A DNA stretch of 64,000 nucleotides from Cryptomeria japonica (GCF_030272615.1 NC_081412.1:541402335-541466334); one strand, 5' to 3'. Shown: positions 46,406 through 59,343, numbered from the stretch's first letter. Notes: a model not told the origin generated them from the letters alone. Numbers and translations are program-made.

Positions 46406-46920
46406 CTAAGAGTTACGCGATGTCAAAGTTTAACTGTTTTTCCATTTTGAGCACTTAAGGGAAAGCGTCGCTATGAGGTGGCTCAAAACAATCGGACATC
46501 TTGTAGAGTGAAACAAGGGAACACCTAGTGTAAACCCGACCACCTAGATGCACTCACGTAGATGTTTTGTTCCCACAATGAGCAGAACAAAAGATGCACT
46601 ATGTTGCCACCTTTTATTGACGATTTTTGATGATTTTTTATGCGATAGAAAATATATCACCACAAGAAAATGGAATCAAGTTGTCCAAAAACAATAGAGG
46701 ATTTTTAGGTAGATACTACATGACCCTATAGGTTTTAATGGCTCATCCATAAGTGCAAAATTCTCCAAGTTACACTACGTTAAAGTTTGACCATTTTTTC
46801 CACTTTGAGTGCTCAAGGAAAAGCCTCGTTATGAGGTGGCTTGGAACAATTGGATATCTTGGGGAGAGACAAGGGAACACCTAGCATAAACCTAGCCACT
46901 CAAACATACTTGAATTGGTG
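46406..46920. repeat. Direct duplication with about 355-bp spacing
   Basis: 46410-46560 and 46765-46915 share 'ttttccattttgagcactta', 'gctatgaggtggct', 'aacaattggatatctt' and 'caagggaacacctag'. Probably two units of a larger tandem or satellite-like repeat. Confidence 0.8.
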
Positions 46921-46925
46921 TTTCA

Positions 46926-48132
46926 TGTTAGGATAACCAGTGGACAACTGAGAGGCGGGGTGAGTCAGTTGTCAACAAATTATGAGAATTAAAGCACTTA
47001 AAACCTTTTACCAGAAAATAAGAAAACAAATACCGGAATAACTGATAAAACATTAAAGCATAATTGAAAACTAAAGAATTAATACCATGCAACCATAACA
47101 CATAACACCATGATTTGTACATAGAAAACTGAGTAAAGGGAAAAACCATGGTGGGAAATCCTACCCACAGTCAGATGATACTTCTGCAGAAAGTATATGA
47201 TTACAATATGTGCATACATATGTAGGAAGGCAGACTACCTAGAGTGTACTTCTCATCACAATGGAGTCTCATTGACTATAAAATGGCTCAACCACCTCAA
47301 AATATTTAGACAACAATCTGGAAAGAAGAACTACCTATGATATCATCAAACATGCCAAATTATACTTTTGGTTAAGCTCAATACCAAAGATTTAAAACCT
47401 CTTACATAAACCCAACTTGATCACCTATGATCAACCAAATCCTCTACACAAATGATTATTACATTTTTTACTCCTTGCCTATGATCTACAATGAGATTTT
47501 ATAAATATTTATACAAGCCCTGTACCTAAATAATTAGGTCAGCCACCCAAATGATAATTCAATAGATCCATTACATAATCCTAACATAAAATCATAGAAC
47601 ATGTCGGCCTAAGGCCAAACAAACATCATCCAATCAATGAAACATCCCGAAAGCGCATCAAAAGGATCGATTAACACGTTTCATGAAACCAGTCCATAAC
47701 TTAGATAGCACCAGACTTAAATTAGATCCACACATGAAAAATAAATGACACTAATCTGTTGATGCATGAACACAATCACCATCAACATCCTGAATCCCTT
47801 CTAGAAGCTACACCAACACCACTTAGCATTACACCGAAGATCTTCAATAAAGATTTGATGGTGAAACCCTTATCGAACCTATAATGAAGTCTTACTAGAA
47901 CATAAGATAGCATCTGATCACCAAGTCAATACCAACTGACTGAAACATACTTCAAAAGCATATGAACAATTCATACAAACTTATTCCATCATTCAGATCA
48001 TATCGGTGACAATCAACTGATAATCTTCCCAATCCAATCCTTCTACCAGAAGCCGGTAAACAATCATAATAGCTAGTGTTCACATCAATGATAAAACATC
48101 AATGCAACACAATCAATTCCTTCATATTGGCA
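46926..48132 (-). repeat. 3' LTR of the outer Copia element
   Basis: 1,207 bp. TATA-like TATAAATAT on the minus strand at 47505-47513. The gaacc/aaaccatggtgg core is at about 47110-47160. Confidence 0.9.
47505..47513 (-). promoter_or_regulatory. TATA box of the outer LTR (3' copy)
   Basis: GTATAAATATTTATAAAATC on the minus strand; the 5' LTR copy has the same box at 59938-59946. Confidence 0.5.
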
Positions 48133-48540
48133 AAATCTCCCCCGTTAGCATTCATGGAAACACTGGATGTAAAAAATATCCAAGTGCCAAGAAATGCCAA
48201 ACAAGTCTCCCCCTATGGAATACATCCAAAAATCTCACATAAAATGATATAGAAATGAAGCTCTGAACCAAATCTGAATCAAAAGATCAAATACCGCCAA
48301 ACTTCCTCTGAGGAGTGCAACCAATTTGAAAAATAAATAGCAATGGTTTTTCACATATATTCCTCCCCATTTAATAGAAATGCCAAAGATATGACATAGA
48401 TACCAAATAGAATATGAAAACTCTAAATCTCAAGGTTGACTACTACCCTTGAGTAGTAACATTATTTCATCAATCCGGAGTAAAAGATGGCTTTGATAAT
48501 GCATATCAAACTGATGCATATCTGCATCATTTAAGTCTCT
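48133..48540 (-). other. 3' non-coding part and PPT of the outer Copia
   Basis: PPT at 48133-48147 next to the LTR; 'gtctccccctatggaatac' at 48210 is a second purine-rich run. No coding. Confidence 0.6.
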
Positions 48541-50413
48541 AACGGAGGGGTAGAAACCCCCAATCTATCTCTCAAATGCTCGAATGATTCCCGAGATAAA
48601 GGTTTAGTGAAGATGTCTGCTATCTATTCTTTAGTGTTCACATAAACCAATCTGACTTCTTTTGCTTCCACCTTTTCTTTCAAAAAGTTATACTTGATTG
48701 ATATGTGCTTAGTCTTGGAGTGAAATTTTGGATTCTTTGATATGCCAATAGTTACAGAGTTATCACAATGAATAACAACCGGATCATTACAACTCACTTG
48801 AATATCAGTCAACATCTACTTCATCCATAGAACTTGGGTACAATTAGTTGTAGCTGCAACATATTCAGCTTCAGAAGTAGATAAATAAATGCATGACTAC
48901 TTCTTGTTGATCCATGAAACCAACTTCTTTCCAAGAAAGAATGCTCCACTAGATGTTCTCTTCTAGTCATCAACATCACCTACCGAATCTATATCTATAT
49001 ATGTACATAAAGTAAAGTCATCATCTTTAAGGTACCATAAACCATCCATTTGATAGACCTTGTAGTTCTTATAGGTTGCATAAGCAAGAAATAGTCTAAG
49101 CTTCAATTCTGGCTATCAGTGCAAAATTTTCACCATAATCAATTCCTTCCTTCTGAGAATATCCTTTGCAAACCAATCTAGCGTTATTTCGTACAATTTG
49201 TCTATCCTCATTCAGTTTGTTTTTAAAAACCAATTTAGTTCCAGTGACATTCTTATTTTCAAGTCGGGGAACCAAAGTCCAAGTATTGTTCTTTTCTATC
49301 TGATCTAATTCATCTTCCATAGCTTTCATCCAACATTCATCTTTACAAGCTTCAATTACTGATGTCGGTTCAATCTGAGAAATGAAACATACCTCTTGAT
49401 TTTCAAATCTTCTTCTTGTCATAACTCCCTTATTTTTGTCTCTAATGATCTAATTTTCAAAATGATTTATCCTTACATACCGTGGTGTTTTCTAATTTTT
49501 CAGGTTCTCTATGCTCCTCTTCAATTACTGTTGAGTTTTCTGATGATGTCAAGGTAACTGGTTCAGCATTTTGTTCCGGTATAGGTATTATCGGATCAGT
49601 TATGATCATTTCCACTGTCGGTTCTCTGTCATAAGATTTATCTTGGTCTTCATGTTGCTCATCCACTTTTACATTAGTGTTCTCCACAATTCTCTGCAAT
49701 CTTTTGTTATAACATCTATATGCTTTTCTCTTAGTTAAATAACTAAGAAATATTCCTTCATCACATCTTAGAGTCAAACTTTCATATGGAAACGTCTCTT
49801 TTGATATAACACTTACTTCCAAATATTTTGAAATACTTAAGATTGGGGGAATGACCAAACCATAGTTCATAAGATGTCTTATCAGTATCTCCTTTGATGA
49901 ACTCTATTGAATGAATAAACCGCTTTACTTACTACTTCTCTCCAGTAGATATGAGGCAAATTAGCTTCCATCATCATGGTTCTAGCTGCATCCAAAATGG
50001 TTATGTTCTTTCTTTCCATAATGTCATTCTGTTGAGGTGCCCGGGTGTAGATAATTGTCTCCTAATACCATTTTTCTCATAATATTTGTTGAATTAACTA
50101 GATGTCAATTCACCACCTTGATCTAATCTTGGACACTCAATTTTCATCCATGTCTCTTTATCAACCATAGCTTTAAAGATCTTGAATTTCTCAAAGGCTT
50201 CATATTTCTCGCTTACAAAAGTGACCCACATCATTCTAGAATAGTCATCAATGATTAACATGAAATATCTATCTCCTTGAAAGCTTCTTGTATTAGCAGG
50301 ACCACATAGGTCAGTATGAATCAAATCAAGAATACCATTAGATTTATTAGGTATTCTCTTAAAAGAAGTTATGATTTTCTTACCCATTTGGCATTCCGTA
50401 CATACCGGATTAT
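48541..50413 (-). pseudogene. Outer Copia pol: integrase, RT (core deleted), RNase H
   Basis: From 50413 downward: the CxxC end of the integrase zinc domain (CTECQMGKK), the integrase core with first Asp in DLIHTDLCGPA and second in LIIDDYSRMMW (frame 50094-50387, start of core at about 50340), then frames 49457-49870, and RT N-terminal frame 49096-49422 (EKNNTWTLVP, ARLVCKGYSQ). At about 49050 the sequence passes straight from the VYQMD place of RT to GLWYLKDDDFTLC of RNase H, so the fingers/palm with YVDD are missing. RNase H follows with STSEAEYVAAA (48845-48875) and VIHCDNSVT (frame 48624-48815). Stops at several places. Confidence 0.85.
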
Positions 50414-50418
50414 GAGGC

Positions 50419-51840
50419 TAATTGTATGATGAAAGAATAAGGATCCAGTCAACTATTGAGAGGCGGGGGGGTGAATCAGTAGATAGAAAAACTGAGAAAA
50501 TTTCACCCTTACTCAAAAATAGCGTCTCAAGTAAACTTTGAAGCTGACAAGTTAAACTACTAAAGTTAAATGCAATATCTTTGTCAAAATAAAATTTTTA
50601 GGATAAACCGGTCGACTATTACAATAGTTAATAGTAAACAACTGGAAACTTCTCAATCATCCAAATACTTTTACTTGAAAAAGTAAAACCTTATTTTAGA
50701 TTGTTACCGATTAACATAACTTATCAAAATGATTTAAGTAGTTAAGAGATTCAATCATAGAAACATAACCACAAAAACATTCACCACTTCACACAATATT
50801 TTTGACATGGAAACCCAAATGGGAAAAACAATGGTGAGATGAGACTCACAAGATAACTATCTGAACACTTCTGAAGTTCACCCTTTTAGGAGCCAAGCCT
50901 GTTAAAGCTTTTACAAAAAGTTATGTTAAGAACATATCCTGTTAGGAAGCACCCGGTTAAGGCATTGACTATAATGCCTTGTTAGGAGCAATACCCTATG
51001 AGGAGTAACGTTTGTAAAGGAATTAGAATCCAAGCTAATGGATCACCTGGTTAGAGTTTTTGAATAACACAAATATTCTTAGTGCTTACTCGGTTAGGGG
51101 ATTTTACTATTGTAATTGTTAGAAAATAATAGGGGTTTGTTGATCTGTTAGAATAGCACTTCACTTGCTTGTTCAGATCCTTTTCATGCTCTTATCTTCT
51201 TTTACACAAACTGCATATACATCATCCGGTTCGGCAACCTCACACTCAATTCAACTTTGCCAACACACTCAACAAAAACAACTCATCGACCTTATAAACA
51301 AATCAATTAGGTCGGTAACATAATAAAAACCTAATTCTCTCATAGAGATTACAAATAAGCTAGTTCGGGTATGACTGTTGGATTACATAGCAATCTCTGC
51401 ACATCATTCAAGAAATTCTCGACCGCTCCTTGATCACCGCTTCATCAAACAGTAACTCATCACACATTTTGCATTATATGCAATATACTTGCTCATTCCC
51501 AAGATAAAAAACATTAACTCAACGTGCCAAAAAATCTCCTCATATAATATGCATACATGTCATAATCATTACCACTCATCACCAGATCAAAAACCAATAT
51601 AACCAATTCACTAGACTTAATCGGTCAGGGTTTATCAAAACAATAGGTAGGGTTTACTAGTTTAACTCTCCAATTCTTAGCAATACCGGTTCACTCCACA
51701 AACTTACCTACTAGTTATAGTTCCTTTCACTTAGCTCTTCCTACCAGTTACAAAACAACATTACTAATAACATTACCGGTTTATTGAAATTAACGACAAC
51801 ATAATAAATCATTAATGAACTCTTCATGCAAATTGCAACG
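50419..51840 (-). repeat. 3' LTR of the inner Copia
   Basis: On the minus strand the first dinucleotide is CG rather than TG (cgttgcaa; the 5' LTR has TGTTGCCA), so one terminal base has mutated since insertion. TATA-like TTTATAAG at 51291-51300. Confidence 0.93.
51291..51300 (-). promoter_or_regulatory. TATA-like box of the inner 3' LTR
   Basis: TGTTTATAAG on the minus strand, conserved with 57128-57137 and with 686-693 of the LTR at the window start. Confidence 0.45.
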
Positions 51841-52079
51841 ATCTCCCCCTTTGGCATTGATGGAAATACAAATATCAATACCATTAATTGTTGTGATTGT
51901 GAATAGGAATCTTGGTTTATATTACAATTCTTCACTTCCAAAAATCACATAGTTCTTCTCCCCCTTTGATAACAATGCCAAATTGAAAGTAAAATATGCA
52001 ATGTCAAACTCAATGATCAACATCAACAACTTGATGCTCCCCTTGTGGAATAACTCCACTCCTACACCAATCATCCTGC

Positions 52080-53934
52080 AAAATTTTTGCAAGTAGCTCT
52101 CGGACTGATGTAATCTACATCAAGCTTAATTGACCTCATGAAGGGTTACAACCCCTAGCTGACTTCTAAGATACTCAAAAGTACTCTTAGGCAGAGGTTT
52201 AGTAAAAATATCTGCAAGCTTCTTCCTGGTAGAAACATGCTCTAAGATCACATTTTTACTCTGCAATTTTTCTCTCAAGAAATGATACTTCAATTCAATG
52301 TGCTTGGTTCATGCATGTAAGACAAGGTTCTTTGAAATATTTATGGCACTAGTATTGTCACATAAGATCTTTACAGTTTCTGTAAACTTCATCTTAAAAC
52401 CTTCCAAAATGTGCCTCATCCAGATAGCCTGGGTACAATTCATATAAGTATCAACGTATTCAGCTTCAGTAGTAGACTATGAAATACAACTCTGCTTCTT
52501 GCTACTCCATGAAACAATTCTTCCTCTTAGAAAAAATGCTCCACCAGTTGTTCTTTTCCAATCATCAACATTACCTCCCCAATCTGCATCTGTGTACACC
52601 TTCAAGTCAAATTTTCCTTCATATGGATACCATAATCCATAGTCAATAGTACATTTCAAATATCAAAATATCCTCTTAGTTGCTATGAAATTTGTTTCCT
52701 TAAGATTATTCCAAAATATAGCAACTAGACCAACTGCATGAGCTATATCCAGTCTGTTGTGAACAACATAGTGCAATTTACCAATCATTGACCAGTACTC
52801 TTTTTCATCAATATATGTGGCATCATCTTCCTTAGACAACTTACAACCTTTAACCATTGGTGTCCCAACTAGTTTACAGTCACTCATACCAAATGTCTTT
52901 AACACCTCTTTTACATACTTAGACTATGAAATAAAAATACCACTCCTCATTTGTTGTATTTGCAAACCTATTAAAAAAATTATCTCTCCCACTAGAGACA
53001 TTTCAAACTCACATTTTATTTCATTTGCAAATCCATTGCTCATGTCATCATTTCCTCCAAATATGATATCATCCACAAACACTTCACTAACCAGTATCTT
53101 ATCTCCTTTAGATTTGAGATATATGTTGCTATCTTCACTAGTTCTTTGAAATCCTATCTTCATTAGGTGTGAATGAAGCCTTTCATACGATTCTCTCGGT
53201 GCTTGCTTTAATCCATATAGTGTCTTGTGCAACTTACATACCATGTCCTTTTTATCAGTTAAAGCATAACCATCTAGCTACTAAATTTATACCTCTTCTT
53301 CTAATATTCCACTCAAAAATATAGATTTCACATCCATCTGATATACATTGAATCTCTTATGAGTTGCAAAAGCCAGTAAAGTTTCGACACCTTCCAGTCT
53401 AGCAACTAGTGCAAAAGTCTCACCATAATCTTCTCCTTCTTCTTGTGCATAACCTTTGCAAACCAATCTAGCTTTGTTACGGACTACTACACCATCTTCA
53501 TTCAGCTTGTTCTTGAAAACACACTTAGTACCTATTACATTTTTATTCACCGATTGGGGTACTAGAGTCCATGTATTGTTCTTCTCAATTTGATCGAGCT
53601 CCTCCTCCATAGCTTTGACCCAATGATCATCTCCAAATGCTTCCTTATCAGTTCTAGGCTCAATAGTGGAGATCATGCAAGAATTCTCTCTAATTTTTCT
53701 TCTGGTTAGTACTTCAACATCCTTATCTCCAATAATCTGGTCAAGATTGTGATTGAGTCTCACATACCTTGGAATAACATGATAATTTTCTTCAGGTTCT
53801 GGTTTAATTGGTACATCAGTATTTGCTTTATCGGTTTCAGGTTTCACAGGTTCTAGTTCCAAAAATAAAATGCAAGGATCTTCATCCTTTTCCTCCACAT
53901 TGGTTTCCCCTAGGACTTCGGGATACTCATCCAC
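52080..53934 (-). pseudogene. Inner Copia RT-RNase H
   Basis: RT begins in frame 53287-53934 with KNNTWTLVPQ, ARLVCKGYAQ and VYQMDVKSIF (first catalytic Asp in MDV). The palm continues in frame 52924-53244 with LYGLKQAPR and EVFVDDIIFGG, where the VDD pair matches the catalytic aspartates. Frame 52663-52905 holds the connection and RNase H starts in frame 52477-52659 (VYTDADWGG); TEAEYV and LCDNTSAI follow with stops at about 52474. The usual C-terminal ADIFTKPLP end is at about 52195. At least three stops and one frameshift make it inactive, but no large piece is missing. Confidence 0.9.
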
Positions 53935-55171
53935 TCGAACATCGACACTTTCAATGATTCTCTATGTTCGATTGTTGTAGCATTTGTAATATTTACTCTT
54001 GGTGGAATAACCAAGAAATATACCTTCATCACTTTTCGCCTCAAACTTGCTAATATAGTCACCTCTCTTAATAAAACTTTTCTACCAAATATCTTGAAAT
54101 AACCAACATTAGGTGATCTACCATACCAGTATTTATAAGGAGTCTTATTCTTACCTCTTTTTACCAAAATACTATTCATTGTGTAGATAGTTGTGCTGAC
54201 AACTTCTCTCCAAAAGGTTTTAGCAACACCTCCTTTGTATCAACATTGTCCTAGCAGCTTCAACAAATGACTGGTTGTTCCTCTCTGCAATACCATTCTT
54301 TTGTGGTGTCCTCGGTGCAGAAATTTGTTGTTTGATACCATTCTCTTCAAAATATCTAGTGAATTCCTCATAAGTAAATTAACTACCTTGATCAGTCCTT
54401 AGAAAATTTATCTTCTTTCTACTCTCATTTTCAACTAAGGCTTTGAATGCCTTGAATTTTTCAAATGCCTCTATTTTATCTTTCAAGAATGTGACCCACA
54501 TGATCCTTAACAATCATCAGTGAAGATCATGAAATATATATCACCTTGAATAATTTTAGTCCTAATTGGTCCACATAGCTTTGTATGATCCAAATCTAAT
54601 AGATTCTCTATTGAAAAAGACTTGCTCTTGAAAGTTGAGGATGTCATCTTTCCCAACTGACATTCCTTATATAGAGCATTAACCGGTTTGTCTAACTATG
54701 GCAAACCTCTCACTGTCTTGGACTTACTCAATTTAATAATGTTATCAAAATTCAAATGACGAAATCTCCTATGCCAAAGCCAACAATCATCCATTTTATC
54801 AATTAAATAGTTGTTGACATTAGGATTTAGGTGAAACAAGTTACCTTTAGTCTGTCTGTCGATTGCAATCAGTTCACCTTTGCTCCCATAGATTTTGCAC
54901 ACACCGTTCTTAAACTCCAATGGGTATCCTCTATCATTGAGTTGAGCAACACTCAAAAGATTATTTTTAGACCTTCAACCCAGTAGACATCATCTACACT
55001 TCTCTTCCCATTAAGAGAAATAGTTCCTTTAACTTTAACCATGTAGGGTGAGTCATTACCAAATCTTACAACTCTACCATCAAATTCCTTCAAAGAAAGA
55101 AATTTGTTCTGATCATCAGTCATGTGATGTGAGAAACCACTATCAATGATCCAATCATTAGAATTATCCAT
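53910..55171 (-). pseudogene. Inner Copia protease-integrase
   Basis: Frame 54953-55171 has the aspartic protease motif DWIIDSGFSHHMTD (DSG kept). Frame 54696-54956 holds the pre-integrase domain with H..H (LWHRRFRHLNF). The integrase core follows in broken frames: an Asp in DHTKLCGP and another in FMIFTDD (54480-54620) and an NGIAERNN-type Glu at about 54280. The C-terminal part is frame 53910-54179 (KTPYKYWYGRSPNVGYFKIF). Frameshifts between 54180 and 54695. Confidence 0.85.
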
Positions 55172-55330
55172 GTGAGAAAATAAAGATTTCTTATCAGATG
55201 TCTCCTCTTTAATGGCTACAAAGACAATGTCTTCTTTAGCATCACCTTCAGATTCCTCAATAGTTATACCATCATCAATTGCAATAAGACAATCTCTTTT
55301 TCCTTTTCCCTTGTACTTCTTGAACTTCTC

Positions 55331-56196
55331 TCATTTGTGCTCATTATCACCATTAGGACAGTTAGTGGCTATGTGTCCAATCTTGTTGCATGCAAAACAT
55401 TTTGAAGGTAATTTACCTTTGTATTTACCAGTAACTCTAGGCAATCGCTTAGCCAACAATGCTTCAAGCTTAACCAAACTCTCTTCATCATCAATTTCTC
55501 TGCTGGATCTAGATTCATGATAGTGACTAACATCTCTACTTTTCCTCATAGATGGGTTAAAAACAATAGCTCTAAATGTTGATTCAAATTCTTGAATACT
55601 ACCATCATAACCATTTAATTCAAAAGCAGTAAGTTTACCAATGATGGAGTCAAGGGTTACCTTGGTTTTGTCAATTCACTTTAGCTCCTGAATGGCTATA
55701 ACTCGGATAGCATAGACTGGTAGGAAGGTTATCAACACCTTACTAACTACTATGGCATCATTCATTTTACCACCAGCACTCTTGATCTTTCCAACTATCT
55801 CTTTTATCCTCTCACCATATTGTTGGATATTCTAGCCATCTGCATGTCATCAAACATCCCTTTTAGACTCTCTTCCTTGGAAATCTTCACATGTTCATCA
55901 CCGCTATAAATCTCTTCAATTTTCTTCCATACCTCATATGTAGTCTCCAGACCATGAACATCAACATATTCTGCATCAGACAAAGAACTAATAATAGCCT
56001 CCAGTGCTTAGTTGTTTTCTTGTTGCTCTTTTTTTTTATCATCATTCATAATCCCACTAGGTGCAACATATTGAGTATTAACATGTTCCCAGTATTTATT
56101 TCCAAGACTCTTGATATAAATTTTAAAGTTGTTACTCCATATCTTGTAGTTTTCTCTGTTAAACTTTGGACCTTCCTTCTGCATCATGTTCAACAA
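55331..56196 (-). pseudogene. Inner Copia gag
   Basis: Starts at the ATG at 56196, 63 bases after the PBS, with KFNRENYKIWSNNFKIYIKS (UBN2/DUF4219-type Copia Gag start). A stop follows at 56008, then Gag continues in fragments through LETTYEVWKKIEEIYSGDEH (about 55950-55890). Frame 55331-55549 holds one zinc knuckle, CFACNKIGHIATNC (CCHC intact). The plus-strand frames here (55212-55520, 55891-56247) are shadows. Confidence 0.85.
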
Positions 56197-56259
56197 GATC
56201 TTTACCTAAAGTTGTTAGGCTTAGACCCCAAAGGACTTGAGAAGTGATCCGATACCAAT

Positions 56260-57673
56260 TGATGGTCTGATGAAAGAATAAGGATCCAGTCAACTATTGA
56301 GAGGAGGGGTGAATTAGTAGATAGAAAAATTGATAAAATTTCACCTTACTTAGAAATAGCCTCTCTAGTAAACTTTGAAACTAACAAGTTAAACCACTGA
56401 ACTTAAATGTAATATCTCTATCAAAATAAAACTATCAAGATAAACTCATTGACTGTTACAATAGTTCACAGTAAACAACTTGAAACTTATCAATCATCCA
56501 AATACATTTACTTGACATAAGTAAAACCTTATTTTAGATTGTTACCGATTAACATAACTTATCAAAATGATTTAAGTAGTTAAACAATTCAATCATAGAA
56601 ATATAACCACAAAAACATTCACCACTTCACATAATATTTTTGACATGGAAACCCAAATGGGAAAAACCATGGTGAGATGAGACTCACAAGATAACTATCT
56701 GACCTCTTCTAAAGTTTGCCCTATTAGGAGCCAAGCTAGTTAAAGCTTTTACAAAAAAATTTGTTAAGAATATATCCTATTAGGGACCACCCGGTTAAGG
56801 GATTGACTATAATGCCTTGTTAGAATCAATACCCTATGAGAAGTAACCTTTGTAGGGGATTTAGAATCCAATCTAATGGATCACCTAGTTAGAGAATTTG
56901 AATAACATAAATCTTGTTAGAGCTTACCTAGTTAGGGGATTTAACTGTTGTAATTTTAGAAAACAACAGGGGTTTGTTGATCTATTAGAATATCACTTCG
57001 CTTTCTTGTTCAAATCCTTTTCATTATCTTATATGCTTTTACACAAATTGTAGATATATCATCTGATTCGACAACCTCACACTCAATTCAACTTTGCCAA
57101 TACACTTAACAAAAATAACTCATCGACCTTATAAACAAATCAATTAGGTCGGTAACACAACAAAAACATAATTCTCTCATAGAGATTACAAACAATTAAG
57201 TTTAGGTATGATTGTTGGATTACATAACAATCTTTGCACATCATTCAAGAAAGTCTCAACCGCTCCTTGATCACCACTTGATCAAACTCGGTAACTCATC
57301 ATGCATTTTGCATTACATGCAATATACTTTCTCATTACCAAGATAAAAAAAACTAACTCTACATGCCAAAAAATCTCCTCATACAATATGCATACATGTC
57401 ATAATCATTACTGCTCATCATTAGATCATAAACCAATATAACCAATTCACTAGACTTAATCGGTTAGGGTTTATCAAAAAAACAGGTAGGGTTTACCAGT
57501 TCAACTCTCCAATTCTTAGCAATAGCGATTCACTCCATAAACTTACCTACCAGTTACAGTTCCTTTCACTTAGCTCTTCCATAAAACAACATTATACCAA
57601 TAACATTACCAGTTTATTTACATCAATGACAACATAACAAATCATTAATGCAATCTTCATGCAAATGGCAACA
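56260..57673 (-). repeat. 5' LTR of the inner Copia
   Basis: 1,414 bp, TGTTGCCA...CATCA on the minus strand; it contains the conserved 'caagctagttaaagc' and 'gggaaaaaccatggtgag' blocks. Confidence 0.93.
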
Positions 57674-57678
57674 GAGGC

Positions 57679-59303
57679 TTCACAATCTTAGGTAAATCTC
57701 TAACTGCCTTAGTTAAATTGATCTTTACAATGCAATCAAAATTTACATGACACAACCTCTTATACCATAGCCAACTTTCATCAATATGTGCAATCAAAGA
57801 TGTTTTTTCACCAGAGTTCAAATGAAAGATGTTGCCTTTTATCTGTGTGCCAATTGCAATCTCCAATCCCGATTTGATAATGATTTTGCACTTTCCATCC
57901 TTGAATTTTAATTGAAATCTTTTGTCTACTAATTGTCCTACACTCAAAAGATTATGCTTTAGGCCTTCAACATAATAGACATTTTTAGTGTTATTCTTAC
58001 CATCCGATGAAATGATTCCTCTTGCTTTGATCATGCATGCTTTGTTATTATCAAATCTGACTTGACCACCATCAAATTCTTGCAAGGTTAGAAACTTTCT
58101 TTTTTATCCTATCATATGATGAGAACGTCCATTATCTATCACCCATTCAACTTTGTCTTCAACTTTTTCTGCAAGGGCCTTTTCTTCATTTTTGATAACT
58201 GGTTTTGGATCATCTTCCTTCATGGCATAAATTACCTTGTCTCTTCCATTTTCAGATCCACTAGTTGAATCTCTTATTGGTTCTTCCTCTGAGTTATCAA
58301 TTACTCCTTCCTCATCAGCATAGTAGCATGATTATTTGTTGTTTTTATTGCACTAATGCTTGATCTAATATTCAAGGTTAGGCTTAAAAGATATGCTTTC
58401 TCTTTCTTCTAATTTTGAATTCCTTTCAAGACATCTAGGTGCAAAATGACCTATCTTATTATATGCAAAACATTTGAAATGAGATTTTCCTTCATACTTA
58501 CTTCTTGTCGAACCTTTAGGTATCCTTCTAGAAAATGGGGCTTCAAGTTTCTCAAGCTCTTCATCTTCTTTCCTAATCTCTTCCAATTCCTTTGCATACA
58601 AAACTCTCCAATCTTGCTTGTCAGTTGATGATGTAGATGCCTTAAATGCAGTATTAATCTTTACAGCTCCTGGAGGACCAAATTCTTCAAGCTCAAAAGC
58701 TTATATCTTCCCAAAAAGAGTATCTCTATTGACAGAAGAATTAGGCATGGTTCTTAGCTCATTAATTGCAGTTAACTTCATCTTATTTGCTAGTGGAAAA
58801 ACCCTCAATACTTTTGAAACAATCTCTTCCTTGCTTAGAGATCCACCATTGGACTGAATTCCTAATACAATTTTATCGACCCTTTCCATGAATACAAAAA
58901 TTATTTCATCTTCCTCAATCTTCAATTTTTTATATCTTACTCGATAACATTCAAGTTTTTGAATTTTAACAGTGGGATCACCTTCATTTAGAGTCTCAAA
59001 CTTGTCCCATATAGCTTCTACCTATGATTTATCTGATAATCCCATGATCTGTTGATCTGATAAGGTGCTTAAGGGAGCTTCTCTAGCTCTATAGTCATTT
59101 TCAATGTTCTTTTCCAAGTTTGTCAGTACAGGATTCCCAAATGCTGGATCATGAGGAATGTAACCTTTCTGAGTTATTTCCCAAATTTTCTTCCCAGTGC
59201 ATCTTAAATGAGTCTCCATCTGAATTTTCCATACTCCATAGTTTGTGCCATCAAGCCTAGGGCTATCCTTCCAGTAAAAAATAGTTGAACTATTAGTTGA
59301 CAT
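57679..59303 (-). pseudogene. Outer Copia gag-protease and start of integrase
   Basis: Starts at the ATG at 59303: Gag with WKDSPRLDGTNYGVWKIQME (UBN2-type) and, in frame 58701-58925, the middle of the domain. A zinc knuckle CFAYNKIGHFAPRC (frame 58365-58601) has Tyr in place of the second Cys. The protease motif near 58115-58135 reads VIDNGRSHHM, where DSG has become DNG. Frame 57657-58085 holds the pre-integrase domain with LWYKRLCHVNF up to LPKIVKP, where the inner element is inserted. Stops at 59022, 58700 and 58102. Confidence 0.88.
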
Positions 59304-59343
59304 AGGATCTTTCTCAAGTAGTTAAGCTTCTTCAAAAAGAGGA

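Larger units (their letters stand above)
50419..57673 (-). mobile_element. Inner complete Copia element, 7,255 bp, with target duplication
   Basis: Minus-strand element with 3' LTR 50419-51840 (1,422 bp) and 5' LTR 56260-57673 (1,414 bp). The PBS (ATTGGTATCGGATCACTT) follows the 5' LTR on the minus strand (56259-56242) and the PPT CCAAAGGGGGAGAT precedes the 3' LTR (51841-51854). The target duplication GAGGC is present at 50414-50418 and 57674-57678. All Copia domains are present in order with catalytic motifs, though frameshifts and stops break the polyprotein. The insertion site is the pre-integrase zinc domain of the outer Copia. Confidence 0.95.
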
